DNA of 64,000 nucleotides from Xenoacremonium recifei (lineage: Eukaryota > Ascomycota > Sordariomycetes > Hypocreales > Nectriaceae). This document shows, in pieces, positions 34,391 to 46,542 of the stretch (its first letter is position 1; the number at the start of each line of letters is the position of its first letter). Location: NCBI GenBank assembly GCA_012184525.1, contig WOFQ01000013.1, forward strand, positions 372,001 through 436,000. The letters run 5' to 3'. The position numbers were made by a program, and so were the translations under genes. The notes below the pieces were generated by a model. That model did not search any database. It was not told the origin of the DNA and worked only from the letters and a program-made list of their open reading frames with translations.

Positions 34391-35556
34391 ATGTTAAACC
34401 TTCTAACATCATTACCCTCAAGCGCTGTGTGCGTCTACTTCTTCGCCTTGTTGGGCTTCCTGGGCCAACTCGCTCAAGGCGCGGTAGTCACGGATGTCTT
34501 CACCGTCAAAACTGGCACCGGTGGCGGCTCTTGCGATGGGCTGAATATTGCTGGATGGTTTGGTGACGCGCAAACACTCATCGCTTCAGCGGTTACCGGT
34601 GTAGCGGCCACGGACACCGATAGTCAGAAATATCTCACGACATTCTTCAGTCTTAAACCGGGAGATCCCGTGACCGATGTCAGCGGTACGTTCTATCAAC
34701 TATCGAAGCCCATTAGAATAGAAGCCTTGAGTCAAATGCTGACCCCAAGTTTTAGGTCCTATTGATCAAGTTAGTGATGTCCTCAATGGAAACTCCGTGC
34801 CGCCTGGAGGGAAGCCATGGCTTTTTTGTAGCAGCGACTGGCTACAAGGTATAGCTTCTCCTTGACATTGACTTAAACTCTGTTTTCTGACTACGAACAG
34901 AGCAAGCATGGGACGACGTTGCATTTGACCCAGCAACTGGACAGCCTCGTACTGATGGCCAGACCGTAGAAGACGTCTTTGGCCACAGGCACACAAATGC
35001 GGGTGAGTGGAAAATGAAAACGCGGGTTCGTCCTGCTTAAAATCGAGACGTGTTCTGACGAGCCTCTCCAGTGCCGTTTTGGTCGGACGACCTCAGGCAA
35101 TACGTGCAGTCTGATCCAGGAGACTACTGCTCGGATGGTGGTCACCTGGCTGCCGTCCAGGATCAAACAGCGCCAAGCACCCTCACGCTGTGCACAGCCA
35201 ACTTTCTGACCACGCAAGGAGATACTCTTGCAAATGTGGCTCCAGTGACGACCCTGAAAGTATCAGTTTCAACCCTGCAGGTTCACTCACTTACCCTTTT
35301 CCACGAAATGTTCCACGTTACCTTGGGTACTACCGCGACTCCAGACTGGAGCTGTAAGTGATTAGGAGAGTCTTGCGGGCTTCTGACAATTTTCGCTGAT
35401 ACTTGGGTTTTAGATGCTCTCAATTCCATCGTCAGGTTCGGAACCGCCAAAGCCTCCCAGAATCCGGAGTCATATACATTCTACGCTTTCGCATACTGGT
35501 TGGGACAACAAAGTACGCAGTTCACATTTGCCAACTCGAAATCGGCGAAGAGATAA
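34391..35556 (+). CDS. Secreted Asp-zincin-like metalloprotease
   Basis: Five exons (34391-34685, 34756-34848, 34901-35002, 35072-35353, 35414-35556) give 304 residues. A signal peptide (LLTSLPSSAVCVYFFALLG.., cleaved near QAQG-like LAQGA) is followed by TDVFTVKTGTGGGSC. The zinc motif is HEMFH in LTLFHEMFHVTLG. About ten residues later PDWSYA, reconstructed across the last intron, resembles the GTxxDxxY motif that gives the aspartate ligand in deuterolysin (M35) and related Asp-zincins. There are several cysteines for disulfides. The protein is shorter than pre-pro M35 enzymes and lacks their usual pro-domain. It probably degrades extracellular protein. Family assignment at M35 level is tentative; the HExxH motif is certain. 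Confidence 0.75.
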
Positions 35557-35921
35557 GCTAGTCATCGTAGAAGAAAATGACACCAAAATTTCAAGAGGCC
35601 ACTTTTTCGGAAGTGAAGTTTGGATCGGACAGAGCTATGGAGCAATTGCACGTTTAAATCCCAATTATAGCATGTTTTTGGAATGGCGTCCTTTGTGAAA
35701 TTTCCCTCGCCCAACCATCAACTATCGAGCCATCATAAATGGCCACCGAATGAGCCTTTAGGGATATTAGCTGCTAGTGAAGATTGGTCATGGAAAAATC
35801 TATGCTCGGGGGCGTGTTTGAGATCAAGGAATTCCGTAGCAAAGTTTAAGTTCAAGGTTTTGCTTCCAATAAATCTGCCCTAGTTCTCAAAAAGCTACTT
35901 CTCACCATTGCCTCATGTCGA

Positions 35922-36632
35922 CTATGAGATGACCTTCGGCAACTTAATAAAACTGATGTGATACTGATCCCATCCGATTGCTCCCAGTTCCTTAATGTCG
36001 TCTTGGAAATTATCCACCGCGAGAGGGCGCTCGGTTTCCCCAATCTTCGGTGGCCGCCGTTCTGTGGTCTTGAACTTCTGCTCAGCCTCCTGGCTCGACC
36101 AGTAGTGACACCAAACAGAAGTCAGCACGTCTTTCCCGTCCCATTTTCGTTCGCCAAGAGACCAGCCGCTGACTGGAACGCTTCGATAGGGCGAAAGGTG
36201 CACGTGTCTTCCGTCAATCCCATGACCCATCGAGGTAACAAGACCTTTGTGATTATTGACCGCCTCCTTCGTCTGTTCTGAAACTGGGCTGGGGAAATAT
36301 GCGCTGAAAATCTCCATGTCGGGTCCGAAACGCCACCAGAAAGCAATTTTACCGAAGTCGATGATTTGGGTCTCGGGTTCGTCCGCAGAGTCAGCACGGA
36401 GATTGGAGAATAGTTCTTCGTGTTGGGCGGAGAGCCGAAAGGCGTCGTACAAATCCTGGCTGTTCCAGATTACTACGAGCAGGTATTCCTCTGGGGATTC
36501 TGCGACCTGTCCATAAAAGGCATCGCAGTAGTCGGCACTGTGCGAGATGAGCGGTTTGAAGAGCGAAGTATCGAGCGCGTCCGTGCCAGGAACTCGAAAT
36601 CTGGTCCATGTAGAGACTCGATTTGCGCTCAT
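35922..36632 (-). CDS. Uncharacterised protein, possible ABM-like alpha+beta barrel
   Basis: This single exon runs from ATG 36632 (MSANRVSTWTRFRVPG) to 35922 and gives 236 residues. The open frame continues upstream but has basic, AT-rich, non-protein-like sequence, so I do not use it. No signal peptide or membrane segment is seen. The segment EEYLLVVIWNSQDLYDAFRLS looks like the beta-strand plus helix of antibiotic-biosynthesis-monooxygenase-type dimeric barrels. A second half (VLTSVWCHYWSSQEAEQKF) has the same pattern, which suggests an internal duplication of that fold. The function is unknown. It converges with the metalloprotease gene. Confidence 0.65.
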   Translation of the reverse strand: MSANRVSTWTRFRVPGTDALDTSLFKPLISHSADYCDAFYGQVAESPEEYLLVVIWNSQDLYDAFRLSAQHEELFSNLRADSADEPETQIIDFGKIAFWWRFGPDMEIFSAYFPSPVSEQTKEAVNNHKGLVTSMGHGIDGRHVHLSPYRSVPVSGWSLGERKWDGKDVLTSVWCHYWSSQEAEQKFKTTERRPPKIGETERPLAVDNFQDDIKELGAIGWDQYHISFIKLPKVIS

Positions 36633-38318
36633 CTCTTCAGTTGTACGGGTAAATTGTTTCAAGCGGGCGGTGTTGGTGTTTGTTGCAAGATTACCTGGCG
36701 TTCCCTCTGCATTTGATTGGCATTTAGATGAAACATGAGGTCTTACGTCAGCTTGGAAATTGTGCCTCAAAACATTGAATGCATGTGCATTTGGTTTGGG
36801 ATTCTGTGTGCACGAGTATATAGGGTAAGCAAACTTTTTTTTAAAACGTCGCACAGAAAGAATCTTGGAGAGGATGTATTGAATCGCTGCTTTGCGAGGG
36901 CATATTAAATTCTTACAAGGGAACATTAAGCTGCAGTAGAAGTTTAAAAAGAAAATATTAACACGGAGTAAAGTTTATCAGAAATCTTGCGTGATATTGC
37001 AAGTTATAATCCCGACAACAGAATAATGACAACAGGGTAGTTCCACGGAATGAGGGACAGGAATTTTGTGCAGAAGAGTCCTCCAACTCAACCGTATCTC
37101 CAACTTGTTCGCGCTAGGGGATACGCATAAAGCTTAAAGCCACGATGTTGTGGGCAGTTGGCTAGGGGCACCGGCGTGATCGTCAGGGCCGGGTATCTTC
37201 CCTGCACCCATTCTGGACCCTTCTAGACCAGCCGTAACACAATCCTCCGCCGGAATCTCTGGGTGAAAGCGGAGAGGTTTACCTCTGGTACCGAATGTCT
37301 GGGAGGATTAAAAAGGGCCACAACGCCGGTTACTACATGCCCGATCTAGTCACCTTGACCCCAACCGTGGCTTTCACGCGCGTGGATTAGAGGAGTTTTT
37401 CTGCCGTCTGGCTTGTAAGGCTCGTCCGAGGAGATAGCCCAACACTCCAGTCCGTCGGCGCTCGTTGGTGGCAAACACACTCGAGTCTCGGATCACTTGA
37501 TCGAACTTACGTATTGACAACGCGGACAGAAAGTTTATATGATATCTCGTGAGCATTGTGAATAATGCGTTTTTGCACTGGCTAAGAGCCATTTTGCTCT
37601 CTCTTCTATTGTCAAGAGGACGTGGCGCCGATACAACGTTGGTTCAAGTTGGAACAATCCCCAGAGCAGAAGGCGACGCCGATTCTAGCGCCTTCAGCGG
37701 CGGTTCAGTAGTGAAAGGCCGCTAAACCCGCTCCAGTCTTGGTGCTTTAATAGGGCGCTATGGCCTAATTGAGTCGGCCATCCTGCGATCTGGTATAGCT
37801 CCGGACGTCTAACACGACACTTAACTGCCACCAAATCTTTTTCGGCTTGGCCAACCGTTTGAAACACTGGATAGCGAGCCATGGCGCCTGTCTTTCGCGT
37901 CAGACTTTCCGACACCACTCCGGAACAACAGCAGAACGGTGCCTGGCGGATGCACGCGATCCGGGCCCGCCCAAGGTTAAACGGCACGGCGATGGCCCCT
38001 GAACGGGGCTGCCATTGAGAGTCGAGCAGATAGGGCCATGAATGGGTTCACGATCGAGTATGAATGGGTCGCTGCCGAACCAACAGCCATTCTACGGGTC
38101 TTGGCATGAGGCCATGGACGACCAACTGAGTTCTAGATTACCGTTCCGCCGGCTATTCCATCACGACGTTGACAAGAGGTTCCACCTGACAGCTCCAGTG
38201 CCGACCATAAGAGTGCCTGGTCTATCCGGGGTATCTCTCTCTCTCTCTCGTGGTACCTCAATTGTGCCGTTTCTAAGTATACCCAATAGATGCTGTGGTC
38301 GGTGATCGTGTTGTAACG
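36633..38318. other. Intergenic stretch
   Basis: This 1.7 kb divergent region contains no supported gene. Frames at 37374-37592 and 37694-37987 are short and domain-free. The right end is the promoter of the large WSC protein and contains a TC tract. Confidence 0.4.
38234..38249 (+). repeat. (TC)8 tract upstream of the WSC gene
   Basis: Eight TC dinucleotides lie about 70 bp before ATG 38319. Pyrimidine tracts at this distance are common near fungal transcription starts. Confidence 0.7.
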
Positions 38319-41300
38319 ATGAAGGGTTTCGCAACAATCCTCTTGTCGGTCCTTATTGGCCTGGCACAATGCTTGTCGAGCACCGACACCATTACCTGGG
38401 GTGGAGATAACACTAGAGCTGGCTACTTCACGTACGTACTATGAACTGGCGTGCCAAAGATATGACTGACCGAGTTTTATGCTGATTCTTGTGACGTAGA
38501 ACTCATAATATGGACCCGGCTGTTGTCGGGAGCTCTCAATTCGGGCAGGTTTTCAAGACACAGCTCCCGGGTACTTATGTTGGCTCCCCCGAGCAAGTAT
38601 TTTCCCAGCCTTTGGTCTATACTACTCCCAGTGATGGGAAGCAATATGTGTACTGGGCTACGACCCAGAATAATGTATATAAGATGGACGCCAAGACTGG
38701 TGAGATCGTAGCTAAGAGGAACCTTCACATTCCCTTCTTAGCGGCCGATCTGGACGGATGCGTGGATATCAACCCATGCATTGGAGTCACCGCTACCGGT
38801 GTTATTGATCCAGACACTGATACCTGGTATCTCACCTCGAAGACGTACCTCGACCAAACTGCTGGGCCTGTGGCTCAAGGCCGGTCAGCGGGAAGATACT
38901 ACGTTCATGCCATCAATGTCAATGACTTGACGGAGAGGGACAACTTCCCGGTGAACTTGGAAGGTCTGATTGCCAACAACAACCCGGAGCGCATGTTCAC
39001 CGGTGGCATTCATCACCAAAGACCCGGCCTTCTGCACACCGGTCAGTTCATTTACGCTGGGTTTGCTTCTCATTGCGTGCAATACAACTTCACTGGCTGG
39101 ATCATTGGCGTCGACAAGACCAGCGGCAAGATCGTTGAGAAATGGGCCACTGAAGGAGAAGGCGTACCCAACACAGTCAAGGGTGGAGGCATCTGGATGT
39201 CCGGTGGTGGGCTCGCTTCTGACGATGCTGGATCCATGTTCTTCGGCACGGGGAATGGTTACGCCTCGCAACTGTCGACAATCCCTGTAAATGGCTTCAA
39301 CCCGCCTACATCAATGGAGGAGGCAGCCTGCCATATGACAATCAACTCAGATGGCTCGCTCTCGCTTATTGACTTCTTCATGCCCTGGGAGAAGCCGGCG
39401 CTGGATGGCGGTGATAAAGATCTTGGAACCAGTCCTCTTGAACTCCTGCCGTCCCAATTCTCATGTGGCGACGTGAAAAGAATGGGTGTCATTACCGGAA
39501 AGAGTGGCAAGACATATTGGCTGAACCTTGATAACCTTGGAGGCTATCGCAATGGAGCCGATCAAAAGGACAAGGTGATCCAGGTTTACCAGAACGAAAA
39601 CTCTGTCTATGCTGGTGCAGGCGTTTACCCTCTTGAGGGAGGTTACATCTACATAAATGGTATGTCTAAAATCCTTATCATCAGCTTCCACAACTGACAC
39701 CTTATAGTTATACAGTATCCGTCTCACGTTTTCAAGTTTTCGTGCACCAACAACGTTCCGTCGTTCACGAAGGTTGCGGACACACCAGTGAGCAATGCGT
39801 ACATTCTTGGTGTCAGTCACGGCACTGTCACGTCCCTTAATGGAAAAGAGGGAACTGGGTTGCTGTGGATCACGGATGTCCAAAACACCAATTTTCACAT
39901 TTACAACGCTGTTCCTAAAGATGGCACGATGACCTTGGTCAACTCTTTTACCATCACCGGCATCACGAAGTTCACACGCCCTGTCTTCGGAGACGGGATG
40001 GTGTACATTGGCACCACTCTTGGCTATGTGTACGGTTACGGATCGACCAATAAGTCTCCAATCAACTGTTCGTCTCCGATCGATTTCGGCAATGTCGACA
40101 TCACAGACACAAGTGCTGTGCAGACAGTTACATGCAAAGCCCTTTCGGATGTCTCTATCAGTGGAATTAAGCTGGCCGACAGCACTAACTACGCCATCTA
40201 TAACGTCCCGACGGTACCCCTCACGGTGACCAAAGGCAATACATTCACCTTTAAAGCCAAGTTCACTCCCCAAAGCGTCGGTCGCTTGGGCGGCACCGTT
40301 GTTGTTAATACTACAACGGCGGACACCACATACAGCACATCATCTAATATTCTATTAACTGGAGTGGGCAAGAGTGCCAATGCACTTCTTGATGTTAGCC
40401 CAAAGACGGTCACCTTCTCGGGGATCATTGCTGGACAAGCTGCCGATGCTGAGACCGTGCTCTTGACTAACAACGGCGTTGCGGATCTCACTGTCACATC
40501 CGTGGAGTACTCTACTGACAGTGCTACGGGCCCGTTCCAAACATGGAGCGGATCTGGCGCTCTAACTGTTGGGAAGTTCTCCCTGACGAGTATCCCAAAC
40601 ACTGTGACGGGCGGCCAGTCGACTGCGGTTTCTATCAACTTCGATAGCACTGATATTGGAAACTACCTGGGCTACGTCAAGTTCAATTCCAACGGGGGCA
40701 GCGGTGTGGTGACCCTCAATGGTACTGCTGGTGCAGCCCCGGTTGCGTATCTTGAGTTCCAAACTCCGGATGCAACTGGATGGGTTCCTTATGTCTCTGG
40801 TACCAATTTCACCTTTGGGAATGTTACGGAGAACACCTCTCGATCTCTCAAGTTCAGGGTCACCAACAAGGCTCCTACTGGTGGCGTCAGTCTGTCGCTC
40901 ACTGTTTCCAAGCCACCGTTCGGGGTTTCTGGCATCGTTCGTGCAGTGAACCAGGTTGATCTGGCCGAAGGTACTCTGCTCGCACCTGGCGAGAGTTCAT
41001 ACGCTGTTCTGACTTGTACAGTGCCTAAGAGTCAGTGGAATGTCGATCCTTACAATGGCACCGCGCAATGGACAATGAACACCAATGACCCGACGTTCGA
41101 TAAGCAGTTTATTGGGTTTTACTGTGGCGCCGTGTCAGAACAGGCCCCTCCTCTGCTCACAAATGGACAGGGGAAGTATCGCTACATAGGATGCTTCCTT
41201 GAGAACAACCCCGGACGCCAGCTTCCCAACGAACTGTATGCAGATGATTCCAGCACTAACGCGAAGTGTATCCAGAGTTGTTCCAACAACAACTATGTTT

Positions 41301-43165
41301 TCTGTGGCACGCAATACCATCGAGAATGCTGGGCAGGCAACACCATCCCCAAACTTCGTGTGGATGACAGTAATTGCAATTATGATTGCTCTGGAGACCT
41401 TAATGAAATATGTGGTGGCAATGGTGTTGGTACTGGAGCCGGCAGTGCCTACCTCAGTGTCTTCGCGGATGGTACTAGATGGGACGGCTCCTACACAAGT
41501 AGCAGCGCATCCACTGGTCCTTTTGTGAACCCTGGCACTCTTGGGTATACTAGCATTGGCTGCTACACCGAGGGTACAAGTAGTCGTGCTTTGCCGAATG
41601 GAAAGACCAACAGCAACAACAATGTCGCTGGTTGCATCCAAGCTTGTAAGGCGAGCAGCTACACTTATGCTGGAGTCGAGTACGGTGGAGAGGTAGGCTT
41701 TGCCATGACTTCCAAAACGTGGGCTTTCGACACTGACTTAGAGGTAGTGCTGGTGCGGCAATAGCTTCTCTACTGGATCGATTCCAACAGCTATTGGCGA
41801 TTGCAACATGGTCTGTAATGGTAAGTCTAACCCTGATGCAGGTGTTGCCCACTTTCTCACAACAGTTCTCTAGGAAATTCGACAGAGTATTGCGGTGGAT
41901 CAAACAGGTTGAACGTCTACCAGTTTGGTGCAAGCACCTCTAGCACCAGTTCGAGCAGTTCGAGCACATCGACCACTCAAACGTCCACATCCACATCCAT
42001 ATCCCAAAGCTCTCAAACTTCAACTTCAACCGTCTCTTCAAGTAGTTCAAGTACTTCAAGTACTCAAAGTACCTCGATAACCAGCGCCCCAAGCACCAGT
42101 ACAACCACTACTACAAAGACGACTACAACTACTACGTCAACTACAAGTACTCAGACAGGGCCAGTCGTCCAACCAACGATTGGGACATGGAGCTTTCAGG
42201 GTTGTTGGACTGAAGGCAACGGCATCCGTGCACTCAACCAGAAGACCTACGCCCAGGATGACATGACCCTCGAGTCTTGTGCCGCTTTTTGTGTTGGCTA
42301 TGATTACTTTGGAGCAGAGTACGGCCGTGAGTGCTACTGTGGCAACACCCTCAACACAGGAAGTGTGAAAGCAGACAACCAAAACGATTGCTATTTCCCG
42401 TGTGTGGGGAGTAAGTTCGAGTATTGTGGTGCAGGAAACAGGTTGCAGCTGTACAAGAAGGGTGGTTCATCTTCTACGAGTTCTACCATCTCGAGTACAA
42501 CCACATCAACTACCTCCACGTCTACTAGCTCGACCTTTTCGACATCCACGACGTCCAGCACCACATCCAAGCCTACCACATCAAGCACTACCACGTCAAG
42601 CACTACCTCATCGAGTACTACTACGTCGACTTCATCCACGTCTACGGGATCTACGTCTAGTACTACGAGCACCACTACTAAGCCTACGTCTACGACAACA
42701 TCGACTACGAGTACTTCAACCACCAGCACCTCTTCGAGTTCCATTACAACAACAACTAGTCACTCGACCACCACTTCTTCAAGCACCTCCTCAACCATTT
42801 CTCCTACTCCCTCCGTCTGGCCAGGAAACAAGAACTTCACGTATTACTCATGTGTGTCTGAGCCATCCTCTGGTCGCCTCTTGGCAAACCAGCCTCTAAA
42901 CGATGGAACTCAGATGACTATTGAGCTATGCCTGGAAACCTGCAAGAACTACATCTGGGTTGGGGTAGAATACGGCCGAGAATGCTGGTGTGCTAACTCG
43001 TTGAACCTGAAGGGCAACACCGGTGCTACGCCAGGCAAAAATGTCACAAATGCCGACTGTAACTTCAGGTGTCCCGGGAACAACTTGCTTTGGTGCGGCG
43101 GTAGTTCAAGGATGAACCTGTATCTGAACAACGTGACGAAAACACCACCGACAATCATACAATAG
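38319..43165 (+). CDS. Secreted beta-propeller / HYDIN-like / four-WSC protein
   Basis: Five exons (38319-38431, 38500-39659, 39708-41692, 41748-41820, 41874-43165) give 1540 residues. A signal peptide (MKGFATILLSVLIGLAQCLS) leads into a PQQ-like beta-propeller, residues about 25 to 530 (TITWGGDNTRAGYFT, YWATTQNNVYKMDAKTGE, GIWMSGGGLASDD). Residues about 540 to 880 contain beta-sandwich units of the choice-of-anchor-D/HYDIN kind (IDFGNVDITDTS, VTFSGIIAGQAAD, FTFGNVTENTS). Four WSC domains follow at about 914-1007, 1036-1127, 1215-1305 and 1431-1529, with ECWAG, ECWCG, ECYCG and ECWCA. Two Ser/Thr linkers separate the last three. WSC modules bind glycans, so the protein probably holds its propeller on a cell wall or host polysaccharide. 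There is no GPI signal or heme motif. Confidence 0.85.
41930..42815 (+). repeat. Ser/Thr simple coding repeats between WSC domains
   Basis: Two low-complexity runs, at 41930-42170 and 42466-42815, encode Ser/Thr-only linkers around the third WSC domain. The codon repeats are mixtures of AGT/TCA/ACT/ACC. They should be O-glycosylated spacers and are prone to length change. Confidence 0.7.
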
Positions 43166-43279
43166 TTTAGCCATAGTTGAGTAGAACCTGTAGTTTAGAT
43201 TGAAGTTTTTGGTTTAGTTGGATAGAATTTCACACAAGAACTGGGTGTTTAACCAATTTTGATTTAAGTATTCACCCTA

Positions 43280-45857
43280 CTACATAACCTTGCTTGTACG
43301 AAGCACTGGCGCAATACGCTCGCTTAGCTCCCACTTTTGCTCACCCTGCGGTAGAGCTGCTGCAAATCGTATCATCCAACCTTCCGCAAGACACTTGCAG
43401 ACGGCTATTCCGTGCAGAGCCATCGTATTGCCGGACTGGATCCATTCTTCCAAGCGTGACGCGCTTTGGATATCAAGAGGATCAAGTCCAATATCCATGT
43501 GAGCCGGACCTGGAACACACATACACGTCAGGTCCGAGTGGTTGGCCCAGGCCCAGAGGACCAGTGCACTTGTTGCGACAGTGACATAAGTAATGGGATC
43601 CGTATACCCTATTCTCATGCTCTTCCCCTCTATTTCCATCTCTCGACCCCTGAGAGCCAATATGGCATGTATCAACGCTTTCCTGCTGCTCGGTGTCGAT
43701 GACCAGGCTTGAATTGAAGCTTTATGTTTTTGGATGTGCGGGGGCAAAGCCTCGTTTGGATCTGCCTCCTTCCCATATCTCGCAACTGTATGAATCGCTC
43801 GGATATCCGTGTATAAACGTAGTGCTTGAAGGTGGTACAGCATCAAGGCATTCGAGACAAGGCCCTTGATGTGTGACATGGCTGTCATTTTCCAGTGTAT
43901 GAGATCGTCCTCTTCACGACCAAAGTAAGCCATGAAGGGGAACTCCTCCGTTCTCTCCTCCATGTATTGCTGATTGCAAGTATGCGAGAGCCGCTCCAAT
44001 TCGCCCTTCCATGCTTCAAGCCGCCAAGACAAGGTAGCAAATGTTTCTTCTTCAGTTAAGCCTAAGTTCCTGGTTCGACGCGTGATCTGGGTATAGTTCC
44101 AGATATCCGGGTGCATTCCGCATATTCCAAGGTGGATATCTTCAATGAGTAGTAGGGGGCTGGCTAGGGAAAGCGGATCGCTTGCGATCTCCGAGACTTT
44201 AAAACTGGTTCTGTCAGATGGCTCAAGAGGCAGGCGCTTGAAGAAAACGTCCAGCCCCCAGCTATTCCATAGCCCATAGGTGGAAGTCAGTGAGGTGTCA
44301 AGCTCTTCACGATGCATCCCCGGAGCGCTCTCACGCGTGATGGATAAGTAACTGTCGATTCGATAGAGGCTGGTCACAAATCTAGCCATTGTTGTTAACA
44401 GTGATACAAGACGGTCAGGAGACTATCAAATACCTCTTCCAGCTCTCACGGTGAGTTTGCACAAACGGGATGAACGTCCCCGGGAAGAAAGTTTTCTGTT
44501 GATTTGATGCAACCTCATTCACAAAGAAATCCATTTCCCTCAGAGTTGAAATGAGCATGCCGCGCAACACCATCACTCTGACGATTAAGGGTTCGCTCTT
44601 GTGACTCAGTTAAAAATCAATTACAGCCACTTCAAATGAGAGAAACTTACTCCTTGATAGAACGCAAATATGATGTTCAACAGCATTGCCTGAAATAGAT
44701 CTAGCGGCCATGGTTTGTCATTAGGAGGCACTGAACGGGACTTTGGTTGTAAGAGTCAGCGGGGCTATTCAAGTCCGCGGTCATAGGTGAAGGCTTACCA
44801 GCTCGTCAAAGAACCGATCCATGAGTGCCCCGTGGAGTCTCAGAGCCTGATTCTGAAGTTCTGGGGGATTCTGGAGCCACAATGATATCATTGCCACTGA
44901 AGCCTCGACGGCGATCGAGTGAGGTACCTCAAAGAATGTTGGCCCATGTATGATAGGCCAAGTCTCGTGAAAGCGTTCGAAGTAGGTCTTTGAGTTGGCC
45001 AGATACCACGCTCGGTCGACCTCGTTCAAAACTTTGTTCGCTCCTATTGCTGTATTCCGAGATGAAACTTGACTGATCAGTTTATTCATCACAGATGAAG
45101 GCGTGTTAGGTGCATTGTCAGGTTGAGAGACATTGCTGACGGGACTACCGAAGGATACACCCTCCTCCTGGCTTCCTTCTTGGGTCTCCGGGGTATCCTC
45201 ACGACCGTCAGAGTCAGACTGTAATGACACAGAAGCATTCTGAGGATCTGCAGCCGATGTGACAGCAGAGGAGTCGGCGTAGCCTCCCGAGGCCAAGGTC
45301 CCGTTGGCCTTGCTGAAAGTGCATTCGATGTTTCGTTTTGAGCAAAGGGTGCAGCGCGGACCGCCGTCGCATTTCGTCTTGTTGGCATGACAAGCATCGC
45401 AGGCGCGTCCTCTGCGTGCCTCGGGCGCCAAGTTCAACTCATGGCGCATCAGATGACGTCGAAGGAGATCGCTGGGAGCATATTGGATCAGAGAATGTGA
45501 TAGAAAATGGAAAGATTTGTGGTACTCACTTTCGTGTAAAAGATCTTTGGCAGATATGACATATGAAAGTCCTTTCCCCATGGGTCGCCTGATGTCGCCG
45601 TAGGTGCTCCTTTCTGATGAAGGCCTTTCCGCAATGACAAACATGTCGTGAGGTGGGATGGCTTGTTGAGGCGGGCCTGCTGATAAGCCAATGATTAGAA
45701 ACCGCAGTGACTACCGCGTCCACCTTCATCGCACCATAGGATTGTGCAATGATTGAACCAACATGGAACATATGGAGACTTAGACTGACCTGATGGTGGA
45801 CTCATTGACATCGGCCTGGTGGGATGAACTAGACCCCGAGGGTGCCATCGCTGCCAT
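43280..45857 (-). CDS. C2H2 plus Zn2Cys6 transcription factor
   Basis: This multi-exon regulator starts near ATG 45857 (MAAMAPSGSSSSHQADV). Two C2H2 fingers come first: CHCGKAFIRKEHLRRHQATH, with a shortened CxC, and CHICQRSFTRNDLLRRHLMRH, split by an intron. A Zn2Cys6 cluster follows at once (RACDACHANKTKCDGGPRC, then TLCSKRNIEC). After a Ser-rich linker, a fungal-specific TF domain covers the rest (WPIIHGPTFFEVP, MLISTLREMDFFVN, then the 369-codon last exon ending at 43280). C2H2 and Zn2Cys6 modules in one protein are a known fungal combination. The targets are unknown. The neighbour to the right, across a 0.7 kb promoter region, is an NmrA-like reductase read in the opposite direction. Confidence 0.82.
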
Positions 45858-46542
45858 GGTGTCGGGCTGACGCTGGGATGAACCACGGCGTCACAAACAG
45901 TGCAGTTGCTCTCCGCTACGCGTGCGGCTCTGTTGTGCTTGTATCCTCCCTTGGTGGCAAAGCTCAGCACTAAAGCGGTTACTCTAGAACTGGCTGGTTG
46001 GAGATCATCAATCCTTCTAGCCTTCGGTTTGCGAATCCGAAAATTGCTAAGGTTGGGATGTCGAATAACTGCTCGAGTCTCGACCTGAGATTGGAGGCGT
46101 TCCCGGTTGGTAATCCATAGCGCGGTCGGCGAGGACGTGGGATCATCTCGGCGTCAGCGGGATGAAGTCATTAGCGCTCAGTTGGCAGGGATTAAATCGG
46201 AGCGAGAATGGGTGACTAAGGCTGCAGATCGGAGATGTTCCTCTGCGTCTCGGCGGATTGGGTGGGATTGCTGCCCTGTATGTGGTATCCCACTTCGCAT
46301 CCCACTCGGCTTCTCAATGCTGAATTATAGCTTCAACGGTAGACATTCTTTTTGCTCGGGAACTCTATATAAGAAGGCTCATTACTTCTCTTTATCGAGA
46401 AGAAAATCATTAAACATTTAAACATCTCTCCTAAAGTTCTAGTCACTTCTATATCACACCTTCGAAGCTCAATCCGATCAATTAGCACACATTCAACAAC
46501 TCCAACTTACACCATCGAACTATCTCAAACCTCCTAATTAAA
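45858..46542. promoter_or_regulatory. Divergent promoter, dual-finger regulator / NmrA-like gene
   Basis: A 685 bp interval separates two divergent genes. The right side has a TATA box (listed separately) and then a pyrimidine-rich leader up to the start at 46543, typical of a strongly expressed fungal gene. Confidence 0.5.
46366..46373 (+). promoter_or_regulatory. TATA box of the NmrA-like gene
   Basis: TATATAAG lies about 177 bp before the start codon at 46543, followed by a CT-rich leader. Confidence 0.5.

Noticed and set aside
37694..37987. 97-codon minus-strand frame in the intergenic region before the WSC gene
   Set aside because: No domain, intron or promoter evidence.
38319..39707. 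Reading the propeller as a PQQ alcohol dehydrogenase
   Set aside because: The repeats are propeller-like, but I see neither a heme c CxxCH nor the adjacent-cysteine pocket typical of those enzymes. The cofactor is unproven.
39461..40273. 270-codon minus-strand frame
   Set aside because: It is antisense to the propeller/HYDIN part of the WSC gene and has no domain.
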